Origin: Agathobacter rectalis ATCC 33656
GTDB lineage: Bacteria > Bacillota > Clostridia > Lachnospirales > Lachnospiraceae
DNA: 64,000 nt
Assembly (NCBI RefSeq): GCF_000020605.1
Contig: NC_012781.1
Coordinates: 1,302,001 to 1,366,000 of the forward strand
Direction of reading: 5' to 3'
Within the stretch, counting starts at the first letter, position 1. Each line of letters opens with the position of its first letter. Below the pieces are notes generated by a model that worked only from the letters and a program-made list of their open reading frames with translations, searched no databases and was not told where the DNA came from. Shown here in pieces: positions 48,788 to 57,230 of the stretch. A program made the translations under genes and the position numbers.

Positions 48788-51700
48788 ATGTCTAGAGCAA
48801 AACAGTCGATGGATGGAAATACCGCTGCCGCTCATGTAGCATATGCCTACACAGAGGTTGCCGGAATCTATCCTATCACACCTTCTAGCCCAATGGCTGA
48901 TACAGTTGATCAGTGGTCAGCAGCAGGACAGAAGAACATTTTCGGAAGCACTGTAAAGGTAGTTGAGATGGAGTCTGAGGCAGGTGCCGCTGGTACAGTT
49001 CACGGATCTCTTGCAGCTGGTGCACTTACTACAACATTTACAGCTTCACAGGGACTTTTACTTATGATCCCTAATATGTACAAAATCGCAGGTGAGAATC
49101 TTCCTTGCGTATTTGACGTATCAGCTCGTACAGTATCTTCACATGCACTGAATATTTTCGGTGATCACAGTGATGTATATGCTTGTCGTCAGACTGGTTT
49201 CGCAATGCTTTGTGAGACAAATCCACAGGAGGTTATGGATCTTTCACCGGTTGCACACTGTGCAGCACTTGAGGGAAAGGTTCCATTCATCAACTTCTTC
49301 GATGGATTCCGTACTTCTCATGAGATTCAGAAGATCGAGAAGTGGGATTATGAAGATCTCAAAGAGATGTGTCCAATGGATGCAGTTGCAGAATTCAGAG
49401 CACACGCTCTTAACCCAGAGCATCCAGCAGCTCGTGGATCACACGAGAACGGAGATATCTTCTTCCAGCATAGAGAGGCATGTAACAAGTTCTATGATGA
49501 GCTTCCAGCAGTTGTTGAGAAGTACATGGACAAGGTTAATGCTAAGCTTGGTACAGATTACAAATTATTCAACTACTACGGAGCACCTGACGCAGATCGT
49601 GTAATCATCGCTATGGGTTCTATCAATGATGTAGCTGAGGAAGTAATTGATTACTTAACAGCAAAGGGAGAGAAAGTCGGACTTATTAAGGTACGTCTTT
49701 ACCGTCCATGGTCTTCAGAGGCTCTTCTTAATGCTATTCCAAAGACAGCAAAGAAGATCGCTGTATTAGACCGTACAAAAGAGCCAGGATCACTTGGTGA
49801 GCCATTATACTTAGACGTTGCTACAACACTTCGTGAAGCAGGAATGAACGATGTTGTATTAGTAGGCGGACGTTACGGATTAGGATCTAAGGATACACCA
49901 CCTTCTTCAGTATTTGCTGTATATACAGAGCTTGAGAAGGATGCTCCTAAGCACAGATTTACAATTGGAATCGTGGATGATGTTACAAATCTTTCACTTC
50001 CAGAGGTTAAGCCAGCTCCTATCACATCTGCACCTGGTACAAAAGAGTGCAAGTTCTGGGGTCTCGGCGGAGATGGTACTGTAGGTGCTAACAAGAACTC
50101 TACAAAGATCATCGGTGACCACACAGACAAATACATCCAGGCATACTTCCAGTATGATTCAAAGAAGACTGGTGGTGTTACAATTTCTCACTTGAGATTT
50201 GGTGACAACCCAATCAGAAGCCCATACTACATCAACCAGGCAGACTTCGTAGCATGCCACAACCCTGCATATGTTATCCAGGGCATGAAGATGGTTCAGG
50301 ATGTTAAGCCAGGCGGAGTATTCATGATCAACTGCCAGTGGTCAGATGAAGAGCTTGCTCATCACCTCAACGCTGACGCTAAGAAATATATCGCTGACAA
50401 CAACATTCAGCTTTACACAATCAACGCTATCGACAAGGCTATCGAGATCGGAATGGGTAAGAGAACTAACACAATTCTCCAGTCTGCATTCTTCAAGCTT
50501 GCTGACGTAATGCCTATCGATAAGGCTGTAGAGTACATGAAGGCTGCTGCTAAGAAGTCATACTCAAAGAAGGGTGATGCAGTAGTAGAGATGAACTACA
50601 AGGCTATCGATGCCGGTGTTGACGCTGTACATAAGGTAGAGGTTCCTGAGTCTTGGAAGAATCCAGAGGCAGATGCTCCTAAGGCAGAGCGCACAGGACG
50701 TCCAGAGGTTGTTAAGCTTGTTAACGAGCTTCTTGATCCAATCGCTAAGATGGATGGAGACAGCCTTCCAGTTTCAGCATTCGCTGACAAGGCAGACGGA
50801 CAGTATGTAACAGGTGCTTCTGCATACGAGAAGAGAGGAACAGCCGTTACAGTTCCACAGTGGGATCCAGAGAAGTGTATCCAGTGTAACAACTGTGCAT
50901 TTGTATGTTCTCACGCTACAATTCGTCCATTCTTACTTACAGATGACGAAGTAAAGGCAGCTCCTGACAACATGAAGGTTGCTGATATGAAGCCAAAGGC
51001 AGGCGCTTACAAGTATACAATGAGCGTATCTCCACTTGACTGTATGGGATGTGGTGAGTGTATCACAGTTTGTCCTACAGCAGCTATCTCAATGCAGCCA
51101 CAGGAGTCTCAGGCAGCAGAGCAGCCAGTATTTGATTACTTAGTAGCTAACGTTTCTAAGAAGACAGATGCCGGAATGGTTGATACAACACCTAAGGGAT
51201 CACAGTTCAACCAGCCACTCCTTGAGTTCTCAGGCTCATGTGCAGGATGTGCTGAGACATCTTATGCTAGACTTATTACACAGCTCTTCGGTGAGCAGAT
51301 GTACATCTCTAACGCAACAGGATGTTCTTCTATCTGGGGTAACCCGGCAGCTACATCACCATACACAGTAAATATCAACTCTAAGAAGGGACCAGCTTGG
51401 TCTAACTCACTCTTCGAGGATAATGCTGAGCATGGTTTAGGTATGGAAGTTGGACAGAGATATCTCCGTGACCAGGCTATCGAGCTTGTTAAAGAGATCG
51501 CTGCATCAGACAAGGCTACAGCTGAGTTCAAGGCAGCAGCAGATAAGTTCCTTGAGACAAAGGATGACACAAAGGCAAATGTTGAGCCAACAACAGCTCT
51601 TATTGCAGAGTTAGAGAAGGCAGCAGCAGCCGGATGTGAGAAATCTAAAGAAGTACTTGCTAAGAAGGATTACCTAGGAAAGAAATCTGTATGGATCTTC

Positions 51701-52345
51701 GGTGGTGACGGATGGGCATATGATATCGGTTTCGGTGGATTAGACCATGTACTTGCTTCTGGTGAGAACGTAAACGTAATGGTATTCGATACAGAGATGT
51801 ACTCTAACACAGGTGGACAGGCTTCTAAGGCTTCTAACATCGGTGAGGTATGTCAGTTCGCAGCAGCCGGTAAAGAGACAAGCAAGAAGTCACTTTCAGA
51901 GATCGCTATGAGCTACGGATATGTATACGTTGCACAGATCGCTCTTGGAGCAAACCCAGCACAGGCTGTTAAGGCTATCACAGAGGCTGAGGCTTATCCG
52001 GGACCATCACTCATCATCGGATACGCACCTTGCGAGCTTCACGGTATCGCTAAGGGTGGTATGAACCACTGCCAGGATGAGATGAAGAAGGCTGTTAAGG
52101 CTGGATACTGGAATCTCTTCTCATTCAACCCTGCACTCAAGGCTGAAGGAAAGAATCCATTCACACTTACATCAAAGGCCGGCGACGGATCTTACCAGGA
52201 GTTCCTTAACAACGAGGCACGTTATACTCGTCTTATCAAGCCATTCCCAGAGAGAGCAGAGAAACTCTTTGCTAAGTCTGAGGAGACAGCTAAGGCACGT
52301 TATACACACCTTGAGAAACTCGTTAAATTATACGGAGAGGACTAA
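48788..52345 (+). CDS. nifJ: Pyruvate:ferredoxin (flavodoxin) oxidoreductase
   Basis: A 1185-residue single-chain enzyme converting pyruvate and CoA to acetyl-CoA, CO2 and reduced ferredoxin, the main pyruvate outlet of anaerobes. Domains in order: TPP/pyrimidine-binding part (YAYTEVAGIYPITPSSPMAD, ~23-42), gamma domain (~430-620), two 4Fe-4S clusters in CIQCNNCAFVCSH and CMGCGECITVCP (~690-770), and the TPP/pyrophosphate domain with CAGCAETSYARL and GGDGWAYDIGFGGLDHVL. The best start has AGGAGG 7 bp upstream. Codon choice (many TCT, AAC, GCT and CGT) differs from neighbours and indicates very high expression. A separate terminator follows. A half Rex-like site lies upstream, weak evidence. 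Confidence 0.97.
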   Translation: MSRAKQSMDGNTAAAHVAYAYTEVAGIYPITPSSPMADTVDQWSAAGQKNIFGSTVKVVEMESEAGAAGTVHGSLAAGALTTTFTASQGLLLMIPNMYKIAGENLPCVFDVSARTVSSHALNIFGDHSDVYACRQTGFAMLCETNPQEVMDLSPVAHCAALEGKVPFINFFDGFRTSHEIQKIEKWDYEDLKEMCPMDAVAEFRAHALNPEHPAARGSHENGDIFFQHREACNKFYDELPAVVEKYMDKVNAKLGTDYKLFNYYGAPDADRVIIAMGSINDVAEEVIDYLTAKGEKVGLIKVRLYRPWSSEALLNAIPKTAKKIAVLDRTKEPGSLGEPLYLDVATTLREAGMNDVVLVGGRYGLGSKDTPPSSVFAVYTELEKDAPKHRFTIGIVDDVTNLSLPEVKPAPITSAPGTKECKFWGLGGDGTVGANKNSTKIIGDHTDKYIQAYFQYDSKKTGGVTISHLRFGDNPIRSPYYINQADFVACHNPAYVIQGMKMVQDVKPGGVFMINCQWSDEELAHHLNADAKKYIADNNIQLYTINAIDKAIEIGMGKRTNTILQSAFFKLADVMPIDKAVEYMKAAAKKSYSKKGDAVVEMNYKAIDAGVDAVHKVEVPESWKNPEADAPKAERTGRPEVVKLVNELLDPIAKMDGDSLPVSAFADKADGQYVTGASAYEKRGTAVTVPQWDPEKCIQCNNCAFVCSHATIRPFLLTDDEVKAAPDNMKVADMKPKAGAYKYTMSVSPLDCMGCGECITVCPTAAISMQPQESQAAEQPVFDYLVANVSKKTDAGMVDTTPKGSQFNQPLLEFSGSCAGCAETSYARLITQLFGEQMYISNATGCSSIWGNPAATSPYTVNINSKKGPAWSNSLFEDNAEHGLGMEVGQRYLRDQAIELVKEIAASDKATAEFKAAADKFLETKDDTKANVEPTTALIAELEKAAAAGCEKSKEVLAKKDYLGKKSVWIFGGDGWAYDIGFGGLDHVLASGENVNVMVFDTEMYSNTGGQASKASNIGEVCQFAAAGKETSKKSLSEIAMSYGYVYVAQIALGANPAQAVKAITEAEAYPGPSLIIGYAPCELHGIAKGGMNHCQDEMKKAVKAGYWNLFSFNPALKAEGKNPFTLTSKAGDGSYQEFLNNEARYTRLIKPFPERAEKLFAKSEETAKARYTHLEKLVKLYGED

Positions 52346-52370
52346 TTCATTAGTCACGGTATATATTTTA

Positions 52371-52407
52371 TCCCACAGGGCATTTGCCCTGTGGGATTTT
52401 TGCTTTT
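52371..52407 (+). terminator. Intrinsic terminator after nifJ
   Basis: A perfect 11-bp stem, TCCCACAGGGC (52371-52381) with its complement (52386-52396), a 4-nt loop and a T-rich tail. Confidence 0.95.
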
Positions 52408-52515
52408 TCTCCTGTGATTACACTATATTTCGTGGTTTTTTTGTTTACAAATACAATATGTAATGGTACAATATATATGTTAATGGTATTTAATTGAACC
52501 ATCGGAGGAATACGA

Positions 52516-53478
52516 ATGTCAGGCATATTTGATAGACGTGCAAAAAGATTTATATCTACAGAACAAGCGGAGCGGGCAGTACCTTCAAGAACAGTAATGG
52601 CATCCCGTGTAGCAAGAGACGATGTTAACCGTAGTGAAAGAGTGCAGAAAAAAGAGGATAATATACAAATGGATAAAGATGATTTTTTGTTAACACAAAT
52701 TGATGAGTTTCGTGAAAAGGCAAAACGTCTTCAGGAGATGCTCAATACGAAAGAATCAAAAGCAGAGGAGCTTTCAACCATAGTTGAGGAGAGGGAAGCT
52801 AAGGCAGAGGAGCTGCAGCAGATACTTGACGAGAGACAGGAAAAAGCCGATGGAATCACTGCACAGGTTGCTAAGCAGATAGATGTGCTTATAGAAAGTG
52901 TTCATGAAAAGATGGCTGAGATAGAGCAATCTATGAATGCAGGCATGGACAGCTTAGGCCGTCAGGTAAGCTCAGATATGGATAATCTTGGACGCTCGGT
53001 AAATGCCAATATGGACAATCTTGGTAGTTCGGTGTCCGGACAGATTGGAAATCTCGGACAGTCACTTGGCACTGAGATATCAGGCATCAGCCAGAATATA
53101 GGCCAGAGTCTTGATTTTGGTGACACATTAGAGCAGACAAGGCGTATCACAGAGGAGGGCACAGCAGCAGTTACATCAGCGGTAAATGAGGCGAATGCCC
53201 ATATGCTTCAGTCGCTTACAGAGCTTAATGATCAGCTTGTTTCGTTAAAGGCGGAGCTGTCTGACAAGGTACATACAGAGAATGTTAAGTGCTTCAGGAA
53301 TATTCAGGATCTCTTTAAGGTAATGGGAGACAAGGTGGACACAGTGTCAGAGCTTGAGAAGCAGGTAGGAACAACAAAGACTTTTGCAGTCATCTCTACT
53401 GTGCTGGCTATTATCAATACATTTGGTTTTGTTGCAATCGCATTGTATATATTGGGGTTCTTTGGTTCGATTTTTTAA
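52516..53478 (+). CDS. Tandem-repeat coiled-coil protein with C-terminal membrane anchor
   Basis: A 320-residue protein of unknown family. Residues 66-121 are four 14-residue repeats (consensus x-KAEEL-x-x-I-x-x-E-R-x), classical heptads. Residues 143-197 are five 11-residue repeats (consensus MDNLGRSV-x-x-x), hendecads that would form a straight or right-handed coil. Residues ~225-285 are further helix, and ~290-318 is one hydrophobic helix (VISTVLAIINTFGFVAIALYIL) at the end, making it C-terminally anchored with the bulk in the cytoplasm. A basic, disordered N-terminus (~1-50) contains many Arg. GGAGG precedes the ATG. It could organise a cytoplasmic scaffold; this is inference. Confidence 0.7.
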   Translation: MSGIFDRRAKRFISTEQAERAVPSRTVMASRVARDDVNRSERVQKKEDNIQMDKDDFLLTQIDEFREKAKRLQEMLNTKESKAEELSTIVEEREAKAEELQQILDERQEKADGITAQVAKQIDVLIESVHEKMAEIEQSMNAGMDSLGRQVSSDMDNLGRSVNANMDNLGSSVSGQIGNLGQSLGTEISGISQNIGQSLDFGDTLEQTRRITEEGTAAVTSAVNEANAHMLQSLTELNDQLVSLKAELSDKVHTENVKCFRNIQDLFKVMGDKVDTVSELEKQVGTTKTFAVISTVLAIINTFGFVAIALYILGFFGSIF

Positions 53479-53498
53479 TAAATATTATTGTAATAGGG

Positions 53499-53535
53499 TG
53501 GTGCAGTTCCCAGTCAGGGAGTTGCACCATATTTT
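53499..53535 (+). terminator. Weak terminator-like hairpin
   Basis: TGGTGCA (53499-53505) pairs with TGCACCA (53523-53529), and TCCC with GGGA inside, followed by TATTTTG. Moderate, since the T tract is interrupted. Confidence 0.6.
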
Positions 53536-53569
53536 GACATTTTATAAGGCAGACAGAGAGGAAGACTAA

Positions 53570-55219
53570 ATGGCAAAAAAGATTGTAAGAGTTGTTGGAC
53601 ATAAAAATCCTGACACAGATTCTATCTGTGCAGCAATAGCGTATGCAAACCTTAAATCACATACAGACGATACGATGGAATACATACCAATGAGAGCAGG
53701 CAGCATCAGTGCAGAGACAGCATTTGTGCTGGATTATTTTAAGGCAGATACGCCTGCCCTTTTAAAGGATGTTGGCACACAGATAAAGGATATACATATC
53801 AGAAGGACTGAGGGTGTCAGCAGTAATCTATCCATGAAAAAGGCATGGGAGATGATGAAGATACTCAACGTAGTCACTCTTCCGGTTGTCAATAAGAAGG
53901 ACAAGCTTGAAGGACTTATTGTGACAGGTGATATAGCAAAGTCATATATGGATGTGTATGACAATTCTATCCTGGCAAAAGCGAGGACCCAGTACAGAAA
54001 TATTATAGAGACGCTGGATGGCAAGATAGTTGCAGGCAATGAGCATGGCTATTTTGTGAAAGGAAAGGTTATAGTTGCAGCAGGTACACCTGATACTATA
54101 AAGGGCAATGTGGCTGAGGATGATCTGGTCATCATATCAGACCGTGAAGAGTCACAGCTTATATGTATTGAGGCAAACTGCAGCTGTATCATTGTGACAA
54201 GCGGCTTCGATATATCGAAGGATGTCATAAATGCTGCAAACGCTAAGGATGTGGTAGTGATAAGTACACCATATGACACGTTTACCACATCGCGTCTGAT
54301 AAACCAGAGTATGCCGATAAAATCATTTATGACAAGGGAAAATCTTATTCATTTTGATTTGGATGATTATGTGGATGATGTGCGTGATACTGTTTCAAAA
54401 ATCCGACACAGGGATTTCCCAATACTTGACGAAAACCAAAATTATGTGGGTATGTTTTCACGCAGAAATTTAATGAATGCAAGGAAAAAACAGGTGATAC
54501 TTGTGGATCATAATGAGACCTCACAGGCAGTGGCCAACATTGATGAGGCTGAGATTCTTGAGATAATTGATCATCATCGAATTGGTTCTCTTGAGACAAT
54601 AGGACCTGTGTATTTCAGAAATCAGCCGCTTGGATGTACCGGAACCATCATCTATCAGATGTATATGGAAAAGGGTGTGGAGGTTACTCCTCAGATGGCG
54701 GGGCTTATGTGCGCTGCAATACTCTCTGACACACTAGTGTTCCGTTCGCCTACATGTACCCAGGTTGATAAATCTACAGCACTTATCCTAGCGGAGATTG
54801 CGCAGATAGATGTAGAAGAGTTTGCCCAGAAAATGTTCGAGGCAGGCAGTAACTTTGCTAACAAGACAGAAGAGGAAATATTAAATCAGGATTTTAAAAT
54901 CTTTCATTCAGGGGATTATACATTTGGAGTATCACAGATTTCTGCTCTTTCGAGAACAGAGCTCGATAAGGTACAGGCGAGAGTGGTGCCTCTGCTTGAC
55001 AAGATGCAGGTGGAAAAACAGCTTGATATGCTCTTTGTTATGCTCACGGATATACTTAATGAGTCTACATATCTCATCTACAGTGGTGCAGAGGCAGCGT
55101 CAATAGCAGCTTCAGCATACAATCTGCCACAGAGCAAGGATGGAATTATGCTTAAGGGAGTAGTGTCGCGTAAGAAGCAGCTCATACCTGAGCTTATAAA
55201 TGTGATTAATGAGAGATAA
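53570..55219 (+). CDS. ppaC: CBS-domain manganese-dependent inorganic pyrophosphatase
   Basis: A 549-residue family II pyrophosphatase, hydrolysing PPi to phosphate. The DHH half has GHKNPDTDSICAAIAYA (~residues 10-26) and IIDHHRIGS (~330). Between them lie two CBS domains (~70-120 and ~245-300) around a DRTGG-like insert (~125-225), a regulatory unit that in Clostridia binds adenine nucleotides and diadenosine polyphosphates. The catalytic DHHA2 domain (~380-549) ends in SRKKQLIPEL. GAGGAAG precedes the ATG. The regulated form means PPi hydrolysis responds to energy state. The length agrees with other CBS-PPases (~550). Confidence 0.95.
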   Translation: MAKKIVRVVGHKNPDTDSICAAIAYANLKSHTDDTMEYIPMRAGSISAETAFVLDYFKADTPALLKDVGTQIKDIHIRRTEGVSSNLSMKKAWEMMKILNVVTLPVVNKKDKLEGLIVTGDIAKSYMDVYDNSILAKARTQYRNIIETLDGKIVAGNEHGYFVKGKVIVAAGTPDTIKGNVAEDDLVIISDREESQLICIEANCSCIIVTSGFDISKDVINAANAKDVVVISTPYDTFTTSRLINQSMPIKSFMTRENLIHFDLDDYVDDVRDTVSKIRHRDFPILDENQNYVGMFSRRNLMNARKKQVILVDHNETSQAVANIDEAEILEIIDHHRIGSLETIGPVYFRNQPLGCTGTIIYQMYMEKGVEVTPQMAGLMCAAILSDTLVFRSPTCTQVDKSTALILAEIAQIDVEEFAQKMFEAGSNFANKTEEEILNQDFKIFHSGDYTFGVSQISALSRTELDKVQARVVPLLDKMQVEKQLDMLFVMLTDILNESTYLIYSGAEAASIAASAYNLPQSKDGIMLKGVVSRKKQLIPELINVINER

Positions 55220-55238
55220 TGCAGCATTAAAAATAATT

Positions 55239-55274
55239 AAAAGCTTCCTGTGATATATCGTGAAGCTTTTATGT
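55239..55274. terminator. Terminator between ppaC and the AraC-type gene
   Basis: AAAAGCTTC (55239-55247) pairs with GAAGCTTTT (55262-55270); T-rich flank on the plus side. The minus-strand gene ends inside it. Confidence 0.6.
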
Positions 55275-56105
55275 ATTTGTAGGGGTAGAATGGAATTGCT
55301 TGCGGTATGCACGGATAAATGAGGAATAGCTTCCAAATCCACAGGCATCGCAGGCGGCAGACACACTGCTTCCGTCGCGAATCATATCGCGGGCGAGCAG
55401 CAGACGCTTTGTTGTGATGTATGAACCTATGGTGCAGCCGGTTTCTTCCTTGAAGGTGTGCATCAGGTGATACCTGCTCATATAGAATTTATCTGCCAGT
55501 TCATCAATACTTATACGGTTTGTTAAATTCTTATTTAAGAAATCCAAAATCTCTACAATTTTTTTGTTTGAGGAAAATGTGTTAATATATTCGATACCGC
55601 CATGCAGGGTGATACGATTGAGCTGTATCAGAAACTCTAAAAACAGGAGCTTCTGGTACAGCTCATTTGCATATTCATTGGTTTCTCTAAGTGTAGAGTC
55701 TAGTCCCTTGATTGTATCAGCCAGGCGGCTGCCTTTGGTCGCAGCGAGTCTTAGTACATGTGACTGGTTAGCATAGGCCTGCTTGAAACAGCATGCCAGA
55801 TCATAGCCTTTGCTCACATAATCGTCAATAAGCTGCTGTGATACATATATAATGATTCTTTCATAAATTGAATCGTCATTTAATATTGGCTTATGAACCT
55901 CGCCGGCATTGACAAGCACGATATCATGTTCTTTGAGCTCATAGCTGCGGCCCTCAATGCAGTAGGATACATTGCCGTGCAGATGAATCAGAATTTTGTG
56001 GAAATCATGGTAATGGAAATCTATATTTAGCTTGTGTTCATCTCTTAGATGAAATATTTTAAAAGGCTCCGTCAGGTAGCCTGCTTTTGTATAATTTGAA
56101 TCCAT
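55269..56105 (-). CDS. AraC-family transcriptional regulator
   Basis: A 278-residue regulator. The N-terminal cupin-like sensing domain (~15-150) contains FHYHDFHKILIHLHGNVSY and DIVLVNAGEVHKP, typical of sugar-sensing AraC proteins. The C-terminal double helix-turn-helix (~180-278) has ISIDELADKFYMSRYHLMHTFKEETG and ACDACGFGSYSSFIRAYRKQFHSTP (given split). The frame extends to 56276, but AAAGGAG lies 6 bp before the ATG at 56105 and the extra 57 residues are hydrophobic nonsense overlapping the promoter. Direct repeats at the promoter suggest autoregulation. Divergent dapF may share the control region. The effector and regulon are unknown. Confidence 0.9.
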   Translation of the reverse strand: MDSNYTKAGYLTEPFKIFHLRDEHKLNIDFHYHDFHKILIHLHGNVSYCIEGRSYELKEHDIVLVNAGEVHKPILNDDSIYERIIIYVSQQLIDDYVSKGYDLACCFKQAYANQSHVLRLAATKGSRLADTIKGLDSTLRETNEYANELYQKLLFLEFLIQLNRITLHGGIEYINTFSSNKKIVEILDFLNKNLTNRISIDELADKFYMSRYHLMHTFKEETGCTIGSYITTKRLLLARDMIRDGSSVSAACDACGFGSYSSFIRAYRKQFHSTPTNT

Positions 56106-56132
56106 GATATGCTCCTTTGATAATAAGATGTT

Positions 56133-56186
56133 ACTATAAGCATAATCTATAACAGCACAAAACGCAATATAAAACGCACAAAATGC
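56133..56186 (-). promoter_or_regulatory. AraC promoter with 21-bp-spaced direct repeats
   Basis: GCACAAAACGC (56155-56165) and GCACAAAATGC (56176-56186) are near-identical, with 21 bp between their starts, two helical turns, the spacing of AraC-type half sites. The first overlaps the -35 (minus strand TTGTGC, 56160-56155) of a promoter with TATAGT (56138-56133) 16 bp on. Binding would affect the regulator's own transcription and possibly dapF on the other strand. Confidence 0.6.
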
Positions 56187-56255
56187 TATAGAAAAACAAG
56201 AAAGTGCGCTGTATAATATAGTTACCAATATAAAACCAATAACGAGGTGATCACT

Positions 56256-57113
56256 ATGAAATTTACGAAAATGCACGGCTGTGGAAATGATTATGTATAT
56301 GTAAACCTTTTTGAAGAGAAGTTGGATGACCCGGCAAGGGTGTCAATATATGTCAGTGACAGGCATTTTGGAATAGGCTCAGACGGACTAATCACAATAG
56401 GTCCGTCTGATAAGGCAGATTTTAGAATGAGGATATATAATGCAGACGGTTCGGAAGCCGAGATGTGCGGAAACGGCATACGCTGCGTGGCGAAATACGT
56501 GTATGACCATAAACTTACTGACAAGACTGAAATATCGGTTGAGACAGGAGCAGGCATCAAGTACCTTACACTATATGTTGAGGAAAATAAGGTATCACAG
56601 GTGCGCGTGGATATGGGTGAGCCTATTCTGACGCCTGGGGACATTCCGGTTGTTAAAGCAGACGGAAGTGCTTATAGTGATGACTACAGGGTAATAGATG
56701 AACCGATTTCAGCAGGCAATAGAGAGTGGCACATGACCTGTGTTTCAATGGGAAATCCTCATGCGGTAGTGTTTGTCGATGATGTGGCAGGTTTTGAGCT
56801 TGAGAAATACGGTCCGCTTTTTGAGAATCATAAGATGTTTCCAAAGCGAACCAACACGGAGTTTGTAGAGATACTTTCAAGGAATGAGGCGAAAATGAGA
56901 GTATGGGAGAGGGGCAGCGCTGAGACATGGGCCTGCGGTACAGGAACCTGTGCGACCGTCATGGCATGTATACTCAACAAAAAGACTGACAACAAGGTGC
57001 TTGTGCATCTAAGGGGCGGAGATCTGACTATCGAGTATATACCTGAAACCAATCATGTGTTTATGACTGGCCCTGCTACTGAGGTTTTCTCAGGAGAAAT
57101 TGATATCATATAA
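56256..57113 (+). CDS. dapF: Diaminopimelate epimerase
   Basis: A 285-residue PLP-independent epimerase that converts LL- to meso-diaminopimelate for peptidoglycan and lysine. The two catalytic cysteines are in AEMCGNGIRC (~residue 71) and AETWACGTGTCA (~222). MHGCGNDYV at the start and MGNPHAVVFVDD are also typical. The frame opens at GTG 56247, but GAGGTG lies before the ATG at 56256, which gives the standard N-terminus MKFTKMHGCGNDYV. It is followed by murE and dapA, so the DAP branch is clustered. Confidence 0.95.
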   Translation: MKFTKMHGCGNDYVYVNLFEEKLDDPARVSIYVSDRHFGIGSDGLITIGPSDKADFRMRIYNADGSEAEMCGNGIRCVAKYVYDHKLTDKTEISVETGAGIKYLTLYVEENKVSQVRVDMGEPILTPGDIPVVKADGSAYSDDYRVIDEPISAGNREWHMTCVSMGNPHAVVFVDDVAGFELEKYGPLFENHKMFPKRTNTEFVEILSRNEAKMRVWERGSAETWACGTGTCATVMACILNKKTDNKVLVHLRGGDLTIEYIPETNHVFMTGPATEVFSGEIDII

Positions 57114-57180
57114 AGCACAAGTATTGTGCGGTTTGGCGAATGTCTGTGGTTGAATAGTTACAAATCTTTAAGAAACAAAA

Positions 57181-57210
57181 TTAACAGAAAATATATATCA
57201 AAAATATAAT
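57181..57210 (+). promoter_or_regulatory. Putative promoter of murE
   Basis: TTAACA (57181-57186), an 18-bp spacer and TATAAT (57205-57210), 20 bp before the start codon, so it could allow murE to be transcribed apart from dapF. Confidence 0.5.
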
Positions 57211-57230
57211 AAAATATGGGAGAAAATAAA

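Noticed and set aside
56106-56276. A 57-residue hydrophobic N-terminal extension of the AraC protein.
   Set aside because: It overlaps the promoter and operator repeats and is not preceded by a ribosome binding site.
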